Of a stretch of DNA of 14,966 nt, positions 1-6,829 are shown one piece after another (the first letter of the stretch is position 1; each line of letters starts with the position of its first letter). The DNA is from Rhodocyclaceae bacterium UBA2250 (GTDB lineage: Bacteria; Pseudomonadota; Gammaproteobacteria; Burkholderiales; Rhodocyclaceae). Both the position numbers and the translations under genes were made by a program. A model generated the notes under the pieces. It searched no databases, had not been told where the DNA came from, and saw only the letters and a list, made by a program, of their open reading frames with translations. The stretch spans positions 1-14,966 of the forward strand of contig DDXW01000035.1 in the NCBI GenBank assembly GCA_002347285.1, read 5' to 3'.

Positions 1-22
1 CTCCCAGCTGAGCTATACCCCC
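1..22 (-). tRNA. 5' end of a tRNA gene, most likely tRNA-Ala (cut by the left edge)
   Basis: Read on the minus strand, the first 22 nt are a canonical tRNA beginning: a 7-nt acceptor strand GGGGGTA, then T8-A9, the D-stem GCTC, A14 and the D-loop start GCTGGGAG. This 5' half is typical of bacterial tRNA-Ala. The anticodon and 3' half lie outside the window, so the isoacceptor cannot be read and the Ala assignment is by similarity only. A promoter lies immediately upstream. Confidence 0.8.
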
Positions 23-36
23 AAAAGAGAGGCCGC

Positions 37-64
37 ATTATACCGCTCGGCCGGGCCGTGTAAA
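37..64 (-). promoter_or_regulatory. sigma70 promoter of the tRNA-Ala gene
   Basis: On the minus strand there is a -35 box TTTACA (64-59, 5/6 to consensus), a 16-nt spacer, and a perfect -10 box TATAAT (42-37). A G+C-rich discriminator, GCGGCC, follows at once. This is the usual mark of stable-RNA promoters under stringent (ppGpp) control, a property inferred from the family and not shown here. The predicted start near 30 gives a leader of about 8 nt before the tRNA. Confidence 0.8.
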
Positions 65-83
65 CAACGATCCGGAAAATTTT

Positions 84-1481
84 TCACAGCACCTTGCCGG
101 GGTTCATCAGGCCGTGCGGGTCGAGCGCCCGCTTGACGGCGCGCATCAGGTCCATCTCGACCGCGCTCTTGTAGCGCTGGATCTCGTCGCGCTTGAGCTG
201 GCCGAGGCCGTGCTCGGCCGAGATCGAGCCGCCGAACTCATGCACGAGGTCATGGACGATGCGGTTTACCGCGGCGGTCTGCGCGATGAATTCGGCGTTG
301 TCCTGCGCGGCCGGCTTCGACTGGTTGTAGTGCAGGTTGCCGTCGCCGAGATGGCCGAAGCAGACGATGCGCACGCCGGCAAAGGCGGCGACGAGCGCGG
401 CGTCGCAGCGCGCGATGAATTCCGGGATGCGCGAGACCGGCAGCGAGATGTCGTGCTTGATCGAGAGGCCTTCGATCTTCTGCGCCTCCGAGATGTTCTC
501 GCGCAGCGCCCAGAGCGCATGGGTCTGCGCGAGACTGCGGGCGAGCGCGGCGTCGAGCGCCTCGCCGGCCTCGGCGGCGTCGCTGAGCACCTCCTCGAGC
601 GGGGCGGACAGGTCGGTTTCCATCGTGTCGGACAGCTCGATCAGCACCTGCCAGGGCGCGTGCTCGGGCAGCGGGTCGTGGCTGCCCGGGATGTGCTGCA
701 GCACGAGGTCGAGCGCCGGCCGGCCGATCAGCTCGAAGGCGGTGACGCGGCCACCGATCTTTTCGCGCAGGCGCGTCAGCAGCGCGACGGCCGCCGCCGG
801 ACTCGGCACGGCGGTCCAGGCGGTCGCGACCGAGCGCGGCCGCGAGAACAGCTTGAGCACGGCCGCGGTGATCAGGCCGAGCGTTCCTTCCGCGCCGATG
901 AAGAGATGCTTGAGGTCGTAGCCGGTGTTGTCCTTGCGCAGCCCGCGCAGGCCGTTCCAGACGCGGCCGTCGGGCAGCACCACCTCGAGGCCGAGGCACA
1001 ACTCGCGCGCGTTGCCGTAGCGCAGCACCTGCACGCCGCCGGCGTTGGTCGACAGATTGCCGCCGATCGTGGCGGTGCCCTCGGCCGCCAGCGAGAGCGG
1101 GAAGAGCCGGCCGGCCGCGGCGGCGGCCGTCTGCACGGCGGCGAGCGTGCAGCCGGCCTCGACGGTCAGCGTGTTGTTGTCGGGGTCGATGGCGCGGATG
1201 CGATCCAGGCGCGTGAGGCTGACCAGCACCTCCCCGTTGACCGGCGTGGCGCCGCCGCACAGGCCGGTGTTGCCGCCCTGCGGAACGACGGCGACGCCGG
1301 CCTGCGCGCAGGCGGCGACGGCCGCCGCGACCTCGTCCGTAGTGCCGGGCCGCACGACGCACAGCGGCTGGCCGCTGTAGCGGCCGCGCCAGTCGGTGCA
1401 GTAGGGGGCGATGTCGAAGGGATCGGTCAGGACGTGGTCGGCCCCGAGGAGGGTGCGCAGGGTGTCGAGCAGGGGGGTCAT
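84..1481 (-). CDS. FAD-linked 2-hydroxyacid dehydrogenase (GlcD / D-2-hydroxyglutarate dehydrogenase-like)
   Basis: This is a 465-aa flavoprotein of the VAO/PCMH family with an FAD_binding_4 domain followed by an FAD-oxidase C-terminal domain. Such enzymes oxidise a D-2-hydroxyacid (glycolate, D-lactate or D-2-hydroxyglutarate) to the 2-oxoacid and pass electrons to an acceptor protein or quinone. Visible marks are the flavin loop GGNTGLCGGATP (69-80), EGTATIGGNLSTNAGG (134-149), the metal-site motif GHLGDGNLHYN with His377 and His384, and SAEHGLG around Glu423/His424. The C-terminus MNPGKVL is typical. The ATG at 1481 overlaps the rssA stop by 4 nt (ATGA), which implies translational coupling. 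An open frame continues upstream, but it only reads out of frame through rssA. No 4Fe-4S GlcF partner is adjacent, so it is probably the single-subunit type. The exact substrate cannot be told from sequence alone. Confidence 0.9.
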   Translation of the reverse strand: MTPLLDTLRTLLGADHVLTDPFDIAPYCTDWRGRYSGQPLCVVRPGTTDEVAAAVAACAQAGVAVVPQGGNTGLCGGATPVNGEVLVSLTRLDRIRAIDPDNNTLTVEAGCTLAAVQTAAAAAGRLFPLSLAAEGTATIGGNLSTNAGGVQVLRYGNARELCLGLEVVLPDGRVWNGLRGLRKDNTGYDLKHLFIGAEGTLGLITAAVLKLFSRPRSVATAWTAVPSPAAAVALLTRLREKIGGRVTAFELIGRPALDLVLQHIPGSHDPLPEHAPWQVLIELSDTMETDLSAPLEEVLSDAAEAGEALDAALARSLAQTHALWALRENISEAQKIEGLSIKHDISLPVSRIPEFIARCDAALVAAFAGVRIVCFGHLGDGNLHYNQSKPAAQDNAEFIAQTAAVNRIVHDLVHEFGGSISAEHGLGQLKRDEIQRYKSAVEMDLMRAVKRALDPHGLMNPGKVL

Positions 1482-2347
1482 GATTGCAGGGCGTATTCGA
1501 TCGCCGGGAGCATGCGTTTGACGGCGGCCATGCCTTCGGCGATGGCTTCGCCGCCGCGGTGATAGTCCATCAGGCCGAGGTGGGCGAGGCGCGGCGCGAC
1601 CAGCGCGTCGGCCGGTTCGCCGGCGAGGCGGCTCCTGGCGATGCGTACCTGCATGATGTTGATGCTGGTCGCCAGCACCGTCGCCAGCGAGGGCAGCGCT
1701 TCGCCGTTGCGCCTGAGGCCGAGGCTGGCGAGCAGGCGCTCGGTCCAGCCCGCGTCCTGGCCTTCCGCCGCGTCGATCGTGCGGCGGAGCGCTTTGCCGA
1801 CGATGTCGGAGCCGAGGTCCACGGCGATCACGATGTCGGCGCCGAGGGCGCGGCAGAGCGAAACCGGCACGGGATTGACGAGGCCGCCGTCGACCAGCAG
1901 CTGGCCATCGCGGCTGACCGGCGCGAGCAGGCCGGGCAGCGCGATCGAGGCGCGCACCGCGGCGGCGACCGAGCCGTCGCGCAGCCAGATCTCGCGGCCG
2001 GTGGCGAGATCGGTCGCGACGCAGCCGAAGGGCAGGGGCAGCGCCGCAATGTCCTTGTCGACGAAGTGCCGTTCGAAGAAGCCGAGCAGCTTGTCGCCCT
2101 TGATCAGCCCGCCGGCGAAGCTGACGTCGAGGAGGCCGACCACGTCCTGCCAGGTCAGTCCGGTCACCCAGTCCGCGAGCGCGTCGAGGTCGCCGTCGGC
2201 ATAGGCGGCGCCGACCAGCGCCCCGATCGAGCAGCCGCACAGCACGTCCGGCCGGATGCCAGCTTCCTCCAGCGCGCGAATCACGCCGATATGCGCCCAG
2301 CCGCGCGCCGAACCGCTGCCGAGGGCGAGGCCGACCTTCGGTTTCAT
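1478..2347 (-). CDS. rssA: Patatin-like phospholipase, RssA family
   Basis: This 289-aa protein has a patatin fold. A glycine-rich oxyanion loop GLALGSGSARGWAHIG lies at residues 6-21, the nucleophile elbow GCSIG carries Ser40, and the dyad aspartate is Asp153 in LVDGGLVNP. All catalytic elements are intact, so a serine lipid acyl hydrolase or esterase is expected. It resembles E. coli RssA over its whole length, including the ALGADIVIAVDL segment; the physiological substrate of RssA is not settled. There is no signal peptide, so it is cytoplasmic or peripheral. The start ATG overlaps the rimO stop (ATGA) and its own stop overlaps the next start in the same way, placing it inside one operon. 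Because it sits downstream of PHA genes, a link to storage lipid or membrane turnover is conceivable but only inferred. Confidence 0.9.
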   Translation of the reverse strand: MKPKVGLALGSGSARGWAHIGVIRALEEAGIRPDVLCGCSIGALVGAAYADGDLDALADWVTGLTWQDVVGLLDVSFAGGLIKGDKLLGFFERHFVDKDIAALPLPFGCVATDLATGREIWLRDGSVAAAVRASIALPGLLAPVSRDGQLLVDGGLVNPVPVSLCRALGADIVIAVDLGSDIVGKALRRTIDAAEGQDAGWTERLLASLGLRRNGEALPSLATVLATSINIMQVRIARSRLAGEPADALVAPRLAHLGLMDYHRGGEAIAEGMAAVKRMLPAIEYALQS

Positions 2348-3681
2348 GCCGCTTCCGGCTGCAGTGTGGCGTACAGGTCGTGCACGTCGCAGTCGGTGAC
2401 GGTGACCGTGGCGAATTCGCCGACCGCGAGCTCGTGGCCGTCGGTGACGTAGACCAGGCCGTCGATGTCCGGCGCATCGCCCGCTGTGCGCGCGATCGCG
2501 CCGTCCTCGTCGATGTCGTCGACCAGCACCGTCAGCGTGCGGCCGATCTTCGCTTCGAGGCGCTGCGTCGAGATGTCCTCCTGATGCCGCAGCAGGCGCA
2601 CCTTGCGTTCTTCCCGGACTTCCTCCGGCAGCGCGCCGGGCAGGGCGTTCGCCGCCGCGCCTTCGACCGGCGAATAGGCGAAGGCGCCGACGCGGTCGAG
2701 CTGCGCGGCATCGAGGAAGTCGAGCAGTTCGTTGAATTCGCTTTCCGTCTCGCCGGGGAAGCCGGTAATGAAGGTGCTGCGGATCGTCAGCTCGGGCACG
2801 GCCTTGCGCCAGGCGGCGACGCGGTCGAGGATGCGCTCGATGTCGCCGGGCCGCTTCATCAGCTTGAGGATGCGCGGGCTGGCGTGCTGGAACGGCACGT
2901 CGAGATAAGGGAGGATCTTGCCGTCCGCCATCAGCGGCAGCAGGTCGTCTACGCTCGGGTACGGATAGACGTAGTGGAGGCGGACCCACATGCCGAGTTC
3001 GCCCAGTTCGCGGCAGAGTTCGAACAGCCGCGTCTTCACGGGACGGCCAGCGACGAAGCCGGTGCGGTACCTGACGTCTACGCCGTAGGCGCTGGTGTCC
3101 TGGGAGATGACGATCAGTTCCCTGACGCCGGCGCGCGCCAGCGTCCCGGCCTCCTGCAGCACCTCGCCGATCGGGCGCGAGACGAGGTCGCCGCGCAGGC
3201 TGGGGATGATGCAGAAGCTGCAGCGGTGATTGCAGCCTTCGGAGATCTTCAGGTAGGCGTAGTGATCGGGCGTCAGGCGGATGCCCTGCGGCGGCACGAG
3301 GTCGACGAAGGGGTCATGCCGCGGCGGCAGGTGCGCATGCACCGCATCCATGACTTCCTGCAGCGCATGCGGACCGGTGACGGCGAGCACCGCAGGGTGC
3401 GTGTCCCTGACGATGTTTCCCTTGGCACCGAGGCAGCCGGTGACGATCACCTTGCCGTTCTCGGCGAGCGCCTCGCCGATCGCGTCGAGCGATTCCTCGA
3501 TCGCCGCATCGATGAAGCCGCAGGTGTTGACGACGACGAGGTCGGCGCCGTCGTAGCTGCCCGTGATTTCGTAGCCTTCGGCGCGCAGCCGGGTCAGGAT
3601 CAATTCCGCATCGCTGGCCGCCTTCGGGCAGCCGAGCGAGACAAACCCCACCCGGGGGCTGCGGGAGGGCTTGCGCGGCAC
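2344..3681 (-). CDS. rimO: Ribosomal protein S12 methylthiotransferase RimO
   Basis: This is a radical-SAM enzyme with two 4Fe-4S clusters that adds a methylthio group to the conserved aspartate of ribosomal protein S12. At 445 aa it matches the usual ~440. In order it shows an N-terminal MTTase domain with cluster ligands Cys18 (SLGCPK), Cys54 (NTCGF) and Cys83 (TGCLGAK), then the radical-SAM core with Cys150, Cys154 and Cys157 in CNHRCSFC, then a C-terminal TRAM domain. The sequence tracks E. coli RimO along its length, for example HYAYLKISEGCNHRC and GKILPYLD. I chose the GTG at 3681: it lies at the right distance before VGFVSLGCPK, shares one base with the phaR stop (TAGTG), and has a purine-rich AGAAGAAG just upstream. 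Reading further upstream would run through phaR in another frame. Expression is therefore probably coupled to phaR. Confidence 0.96.
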   Translation of the reverse strand: MPRKPSRSPRVGFVSLGCPKAASDAELILTRLRAEGYEITGSYDGADLVVVNTCGFIDAAIEESLDAIGEALAENGKVIVTGCLGAKGNIVRDTHPAVLAVTGPHALQEVMDAVHAHLPPRHDPFVDLVPPQGIRLTPDHYAYLKISEGCNHRCSFCIIPSLRGDLVSRPIGEVLQEAGTLARAGVRELIVISQDTSAYGVDVRYRTGFVAGRPVKTRLFELCRELGELGMWVRLHYVYPYPSVDDLLPLMADGKILPYLDVPFQHASPRILKLMKRPGDIERILDRVAAWRKAVPELTIRSTFITGFPGETESEFNELLDFLDAAQLDRVGAFAYSPVEGAAANALPGALPEEVREERKVRLLRHQEDISTQRLEAKIGRTLTVLVDDIDEDGAIARTAGDAPDIDGLVYVTDGHELAVGEFATVTVTDCDVHDLYATLQPEAA

Positions 3682-4259
3682 TATTTCTTCTTCTCGGCGG
3701 CTTTTTCCGCAGTGCCGGGCGCGGAGGCCTGGCCCGGGTACTGGAAGCCCGAGAACATCTTGCGCGTCTGCTCCTGGATGCTGTCCTGCATCTGCTGGAA
3801 CATCTTCTGGCTCTGCTCGACGTAGGTGCCCATCATGTGCTGCATGGCGGGTCCCTGGAAGTTGAGGAACTGCGCCCACATGTCCTTGCTCATCGCGGCG
3901 TTGTCGCCGTAGAGATGCTTGGCCTGGTCCTGCAGCTTCTTCTGCATGTCGGCGAAGGCGGTGATGTTGTTCTCGAGATACTGGCCCATCATGCCCTGCA
4001 TGGCGTTGCCGTAGAAGCGGATCATCTGCGCCAGCAGGTCGGAGGTGAACATCGGCGCGCCGCCGGCTTCCTCCTCGAGGATGATCTGCAGCAGGATGCT
4101 GCGCGTCAGGTCGTCGCCGCTCTTGGCGTCGATGACGCGGAATTCCTCGTGCTTGAGGACCAGCTCCTTGACGTCGGTCAGCGTGATGTAGGTGCTGGTG
4201 CGCGTGTCGTAGAGACGGCGGTTGGGATACTTCTTGATCAGTCGAGCCTGTTCAGCCAT
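3681..4259 (-). CDS. phaR: Polyhydroxyalkanoate synthesis repressor PhaR
   Basis: This 192-aa regulator of PHA storage has the highly conserved N-terminal DNA-binding domain (about residues 7-65, beginning LIKKYPNRRLYDT and including STYITLTDV). Two Met/Gln-rich helical PHB-accumulation repeats follow (about 70-110 and 125-168), then a short Ala/Pro/Lys tail ending in KKK. In Cupriavidus and Paracoccus, PhaR represses the phasin gene phaP and its own gene, and is titrated onto nascent PHA granules. That mechanism is family knowledge. The start ATG at 4259 has GGAAAG six bases upstream. A TTG at 4277 extends the frame but would lie within the ribosome-binding site, so I reject it. It follows phaB by 69 nt, across a strong hairpin, and overlaps rimO by one base. 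No phasin gene is in the window. Confidence 0.95.
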   Translation of the reverse strand: MAEQARLIKKYPNRRLYDTRTSTYITLTDVKELVLKHEEFRVIDAKSGDDLTRSILLQIILEEEAGGAPMFTSDLLAQMIRFYGNAMQGMMGQYLENNITAFADMQKKLQDQAKHLYGDNAAMSKDMWAQFLNFQGPAMQHMMGTYVEQSQKMFQQMQDSIQEQTRKMFSGFQYPGQASAPGTAEKAAEKKK

Positions 4260-4282
4260 GTTGCACTTTCCCCCCAAAGCTT

Positions 4283-4309
4283 CCGGCGCAGCCGTGGCGG
4301 CCGCGCCGG
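4283..4309 (-). promoter_or_regulatory. 12-bp RNA hairpin between phaB and phaR
   Basis: The minus-strand transcript can fold CCGGCGCGGCCG, loop CCA, CGGCTGCGCCGG: 12 pairs with one G-U wobble. On the plus strand that pair becomes an A-C mismatch, so the structure suits the pha transcript. It is followed by AAGCTTT and then the phaR ribosome-binding site, not by a U-run, so it is not a clear intrinsic terminator. It lies about 23 nt before the phaR start. Plausible roles are partial attenuation, mRNA processing or protection of the upstream phaCB message; none is demonstrated. Confidence 0.5.
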
Positions 4310-4328
4310 TGGTCGTTTGCGCTGCGGA

Positions 4329-5072
4329 TTACTGCAGATACAGGCCGCCGTTGATGTTGAGCGTCGCGCCGGTCATGTAGCCGGCCAGGTCCGAGGCGAG
4401 GTAGGAGCACAAAGCGCCCATCTCTTCCGGCTTGGCCAGGCGCTTCATCGGGATCGTGTCGATGATGCTCTTCAGCACGTCCTCGCGGATCGCCATCACC
4501 ATCTTGGTGGCGACGTAGCCGGGGGCGATGGCATTCACGGTGACGCCCTTGGTGGCCAGTTCCTGCGCCAGCGCCTTGGTGAAGCCGATCACGCCGGCCT
4601 TGGCGGCCGAGTAGTTGGCCTGGCCGGCCTGGCCCTTGACGCCGTTCACCGACGAGATGTTGATGATGCGGCCCCAGCCGCGCTCGGCCATCTTGGCGGA
4701 ACACTGCTTGGTCATGTTGAACAAGGAGGTCAGGTTGGTGGAGATGACGGCATCCCACTGGTCCTTTTCCATCTTGGCGAACATGCGGTCGCGGGTGATG
4801 CCGGCGTTGTTGACCAGGATGTCGATCGGGCCGGCGGCGGCCTCGGCTTCGGCGGCCATCTTCTGGCAGTCCTCGATCGAGGACACGTCGCCGGCGACGC
4901 AGACGAAGTCCTTGAAGCCGGCGGCGGCCATTTCCTTGAGCCACTCGTCCTTGTTGTCGAACTGGGGGTGGTAGGCGGCGACGACCTTGTAGCCATCCTT
5001 GGCGAAGGCCTGGCAAATGGCGGTGCCGAGACCGCCCATCGCGCCGGTGACGAAAGCTACTCGTTGAGTCAT
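4329..5072 (-). CDS. phaB: NADPH-dependent acetoacetyl-CoA reductase PhaB
   Basis: This 247-aa short-chain dehydrogenase reduces acetoacetyl-CoA to (R)-3-hydroxybutyryl-CoA, the monomer for PHB synthesis. It has the nucleotide-binding TGAMGGLG (residues 9-16), NNAGITRD (88-95), and the catalytic Ser in NISSVNG (140/141), Tyr154 and Lys158 (YSAAK). Residues typical of PhaB rather than FabG are present, such as AYHPQFDNKDEW, GVKGQAGQANYS and the ending TGATLNINGGLYLQ. A strong ribosome-binding site (AAGGAAAGGA, 5087-5078) precedes the ATG by 5 nt. The gene lies 52 nt downstream of phaC and 69 nt upstream of phaR, in the same direction. The usual partner thiolase phaA is not between phaC and phaB, so acetoacetyl-CoA must come from a thiolase encoded elsewhere. 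Confidence 0.96.
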   Translation of the reverse strand: MTQRVAFVTGAMGGLGTAICQAFAKDGYKVVAAYHPQFDNKDEWLKEMAAAGFKDFVCVAGDVSSIEDCQKMAAEAEAAAGPIDILVNNAGITRDRMFAKMEKDQWDAVISTNLTSLFNMTKQCSAKMAERGWGRIINISSVNGVKGQAGQANYSAAKAGVIGFTKALAQELATKGVTVNAIAPGYVATKMVMAIREDVLKSIIDTIPMKRLAKPEEMGALCSYLASDLAGYMTGATLNINGGLYLQ

Positions 5073-5124
5073 GGTATTCCTTTCCTTCTTCGTGGGTTGA
5101 TGTTGTGCCGTTCCCGAGCCTTGT

Positions 5125-6741
5125 TCAGGCCTTTTCCTTGACGTAGCGGCCGGGCGCAGGTTCGCCCGGCGGATATTTCTTGCTGCCCGGCCGGCCGCGC
5201 GCCGGCACCTCGCCGTCGGCGAACTGCCGGAGCCAGGCGGCCCAGCGCTGCCACCAGCTGCCCTTGACTTCGGCGGCGCCGGCGAGCCATTCGTCCGGAT
5301 CGGCCGTGGCGCTGTCGTTGATCCAGTGGCTGCGCTTGTTCTTCGCGGCCGGGTTGATCACGCCGGCGATGTGGCCCGAGGCGCCGAGCACGAAGGTCGA
5401 TGATGCGGATGGGCCGCCGAGGTGCCGGCGGCCGAGGTAGGACGACTGCCAGGGCACGATGTGGTCTTCGCGCGTGGCGAGGATGAAGTGCGGCATGTCC
5501 ACCTTGCCGAGGTCGGCCTTGACGCCGCACATCGCCAGCTTGCCGGGCACGCGCAGGCTGTTCTCGAGATAGAGGTGGCGCAGGTACCAGGCCGCGAAGG
5601 GGCCGGGCAGGTTGGTCGAGTCGGCGTTCCAGTAGAGCAGGTCGAACGGCGCCGGCTTGTTGCCTTTCAGGTAGTTGCCGACGACATACTGCCAGATCAG
5701 GTCGTTGGCGCGCAGCGCCGAGAAGGTGGAGGACAGCTCGCGCGCGGTGAGCAGGCCGCCCTTGCCGATCGTCGCCTCGCGCTGGGCGACGGACTGCTCG
5801 TCGACGAACAGCCCGATCTCGCCGGTGTCGGTGAAGTCGAGCAGGGTGGTCAGCAGGGTCAGTGAGGCGACCGGGTCCTCGCCGCGCGCCCTGGCGACGG
5901 CCAGCGCGGACGACAGGATCGTGCCGCCGACGCAGAAGCCGAGCGCGTTGATCCGCTCGCTGCCGCAGATCTCGCGCACGACGCGGATCGCGGTCAGCGG
6001 TCCCTGCTCCAGGTAATCGTCCCAGGTCAGGTGCCCCTGCTCCTGCTTCGGGTTGCGCCAGGACACCAGGAACACGGTCTGCCCCTGCTTGACGACGTAG
6101 CGGACGAAGGAGTTCTCGGGCTGGAGGTCGAGGATGTAGAACTTGTTGATGCACGGCGGCACGATCAGGAATGGCCGTTTCGCGACGGTGTCGGTGGTCG
6201 GCGCGTACTGCAGCAGCTGGAACAGCTCGTTCTCGAACACCACCGTCCCCGGCGTGACCGCGAGGTTGCGGCCGACCTCGAAGGCCGCGTCGTCGGTCAT
6301 CGAGATGCGGCCCTTCTCCATGTCGCCGATCAGGTTCTGCAGGCCGAGCTTGATGCTCTCGCCGTTGGTCTCGATCGCCTTCTGGATGAACTCGGGGTTG
6401 GTCGCCGCGAAGTTGGAAGGCGCCAGCGCATCGACGAACTGGCGGGTGGCGAAGCGCAGGCGGTCCTTCGCCAAGCCGTCCGGCGCGGGAATGGCCTCGG
6501 CCATTTTCTTCAGGTAGTGCGCATTGAGCAGGTAGGACTGGCGCACGTAGTCGAAAATCGGGATCTCCGCCCAGGCCGGATGATCGAAGCGCTTGTCGCC
6601 CGGCTCCGGCGGCTGCAGTGGCGGCGCGGCGGCTTCACCCGGCTTGCGCCGGAGCATGGCCTGCCACAGCGCGGCGTGCTTCTGCTGCCATTCCTGCTGC
6701 AGGGCCTGCAAGGCCGGGTCGGTGGCGGGGGGGAGGGTCAT
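5125..6741 (-). CDS. phaC: Class I poly(3-hydroxyalkanoate) synthase PhaC
   Basis: This enzyme polymerises (R)-3-hydroxyacyl-CoA into PHA at the granule surface. From the ATG at 6741 it is 538 aa, somewhat shorter than Cupriavidus PhaC (589), mainly because of a short variable N-terminus. The PhaC N-terminal domain includes DRLRFATRQFVDALAPSNF. The alpha/beta-hydrolase core carries the lipase-like box GFCVGG with nucleophile Cys270, the aspartate in EDHIVPW (Asp426), and the histidine in ASGHIAG (His457), so the triad is complete. No PhaE or PhaR-subunit partner is needed, hence class I. A TTG at 6780 extends the frame by 13 codons. It falls inside the spacer of the predicted promoter, so ATG 6741 is preferred although its Shine-Dalgarno match is weak. 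It is first in the probable phaC-phaB-phaR-rimO-rssA transcript. Confidence 0.95.
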   Translation of the reverse strand: MTLPPATDPALQALQQEWQQKHAALWQAMLRRKPGEAAAPPLQPPEPGDKRFDHPAWAEIPIFDYVRQSYLLNAHYLKKMAEAIPAPDGLAKDRLRFATRQFVDALAPSNFAATNPEFIQKAIETNGESIKLGLQNLIGDMEKGRISMTDDAAFEVGRNLAVTPGTVVFENELFQLLQYAPTTDTVAKRPFLIVPPCINKFYILDLQPENSFVRYVVKQGQTVFLVSWRNPKQEQGHLTWDDYLEQGPLTAIRVVREICGSERINALGFCVGGTILSSALAVARARGEDPVASLTLLTTLLDFTDTGEIGLFVDEQSVAQREATIGKGGLLTARELSSTFSALRANDLIWQYVVGNYLKGNKPAPFDLLYWNADSTNLPGPFAAWYLRHLYLENSLRVPGKLAMCGVKADLGKVDMPHFILATREDHIVPWQSSYLGRRHLGGPSASSTFVLGASGHIAGVINPAAKNKRSHWINDSATADPDEWLAGAAEVKGSWWQRWAAWLRQFADGEVPARGRPGSKKYPPGEPAPGRYVKEKA

Positions 6742-6771
6742 GCGCTCGGGAAAGAAGGCTGGAAGTCCATG

Positions 6772-6800
6772 ATTCTGCAATGCAGCATAATGGCTGTCAA
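6772..6800 (-). promoter_or_regulatory. sigma70-type promoter of the pha operon
   Basis: On the minus strand there is a perfect -35 box TTGACA (6800-6795), a 17-nt spacer and a -10 box CAGAAT (6777-6772, 4/6). The expected start near 6765 gives a ~24-nt leader before the phaC ATG at 6741. The position, in the 88-nt gap after pgeF, makes sense as the start of a separate pha transcript. Confidence 0.6.
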
Positions 6801-6829
6801 TGGTGCGGCGGCTGCCCGGCGGCGCGCGT

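Noticed and set aside
84..2477. A single 797-aa minus-strand protein covering the oxidase and the region upstream
   Set aside because: Only the part from 1481 downward is the oxidase. The rest is rssA read out of frame, visible as Arg-rich nonsense, and the real rssA frame is intact with all catalytic residues.
4259..4277. TTG start giving PhaR six extra residues
   Set aside because: It would put the start inside the GGGGGGAAAG ribosome-binding site. ATG 4259 is well spaced and matches the usual PhaR N-terminus.
114..5141. Long plus-strand open frames of 430-480 codons opposite the oxidase, rimO, phaR and phaB
   Set aside because: They are antisense shadows of well-recognised minus-strand genes. 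Their translations are Arg/Ala/Val/His-rich with no domain, and stop codons are rare in all frames at this G+C.
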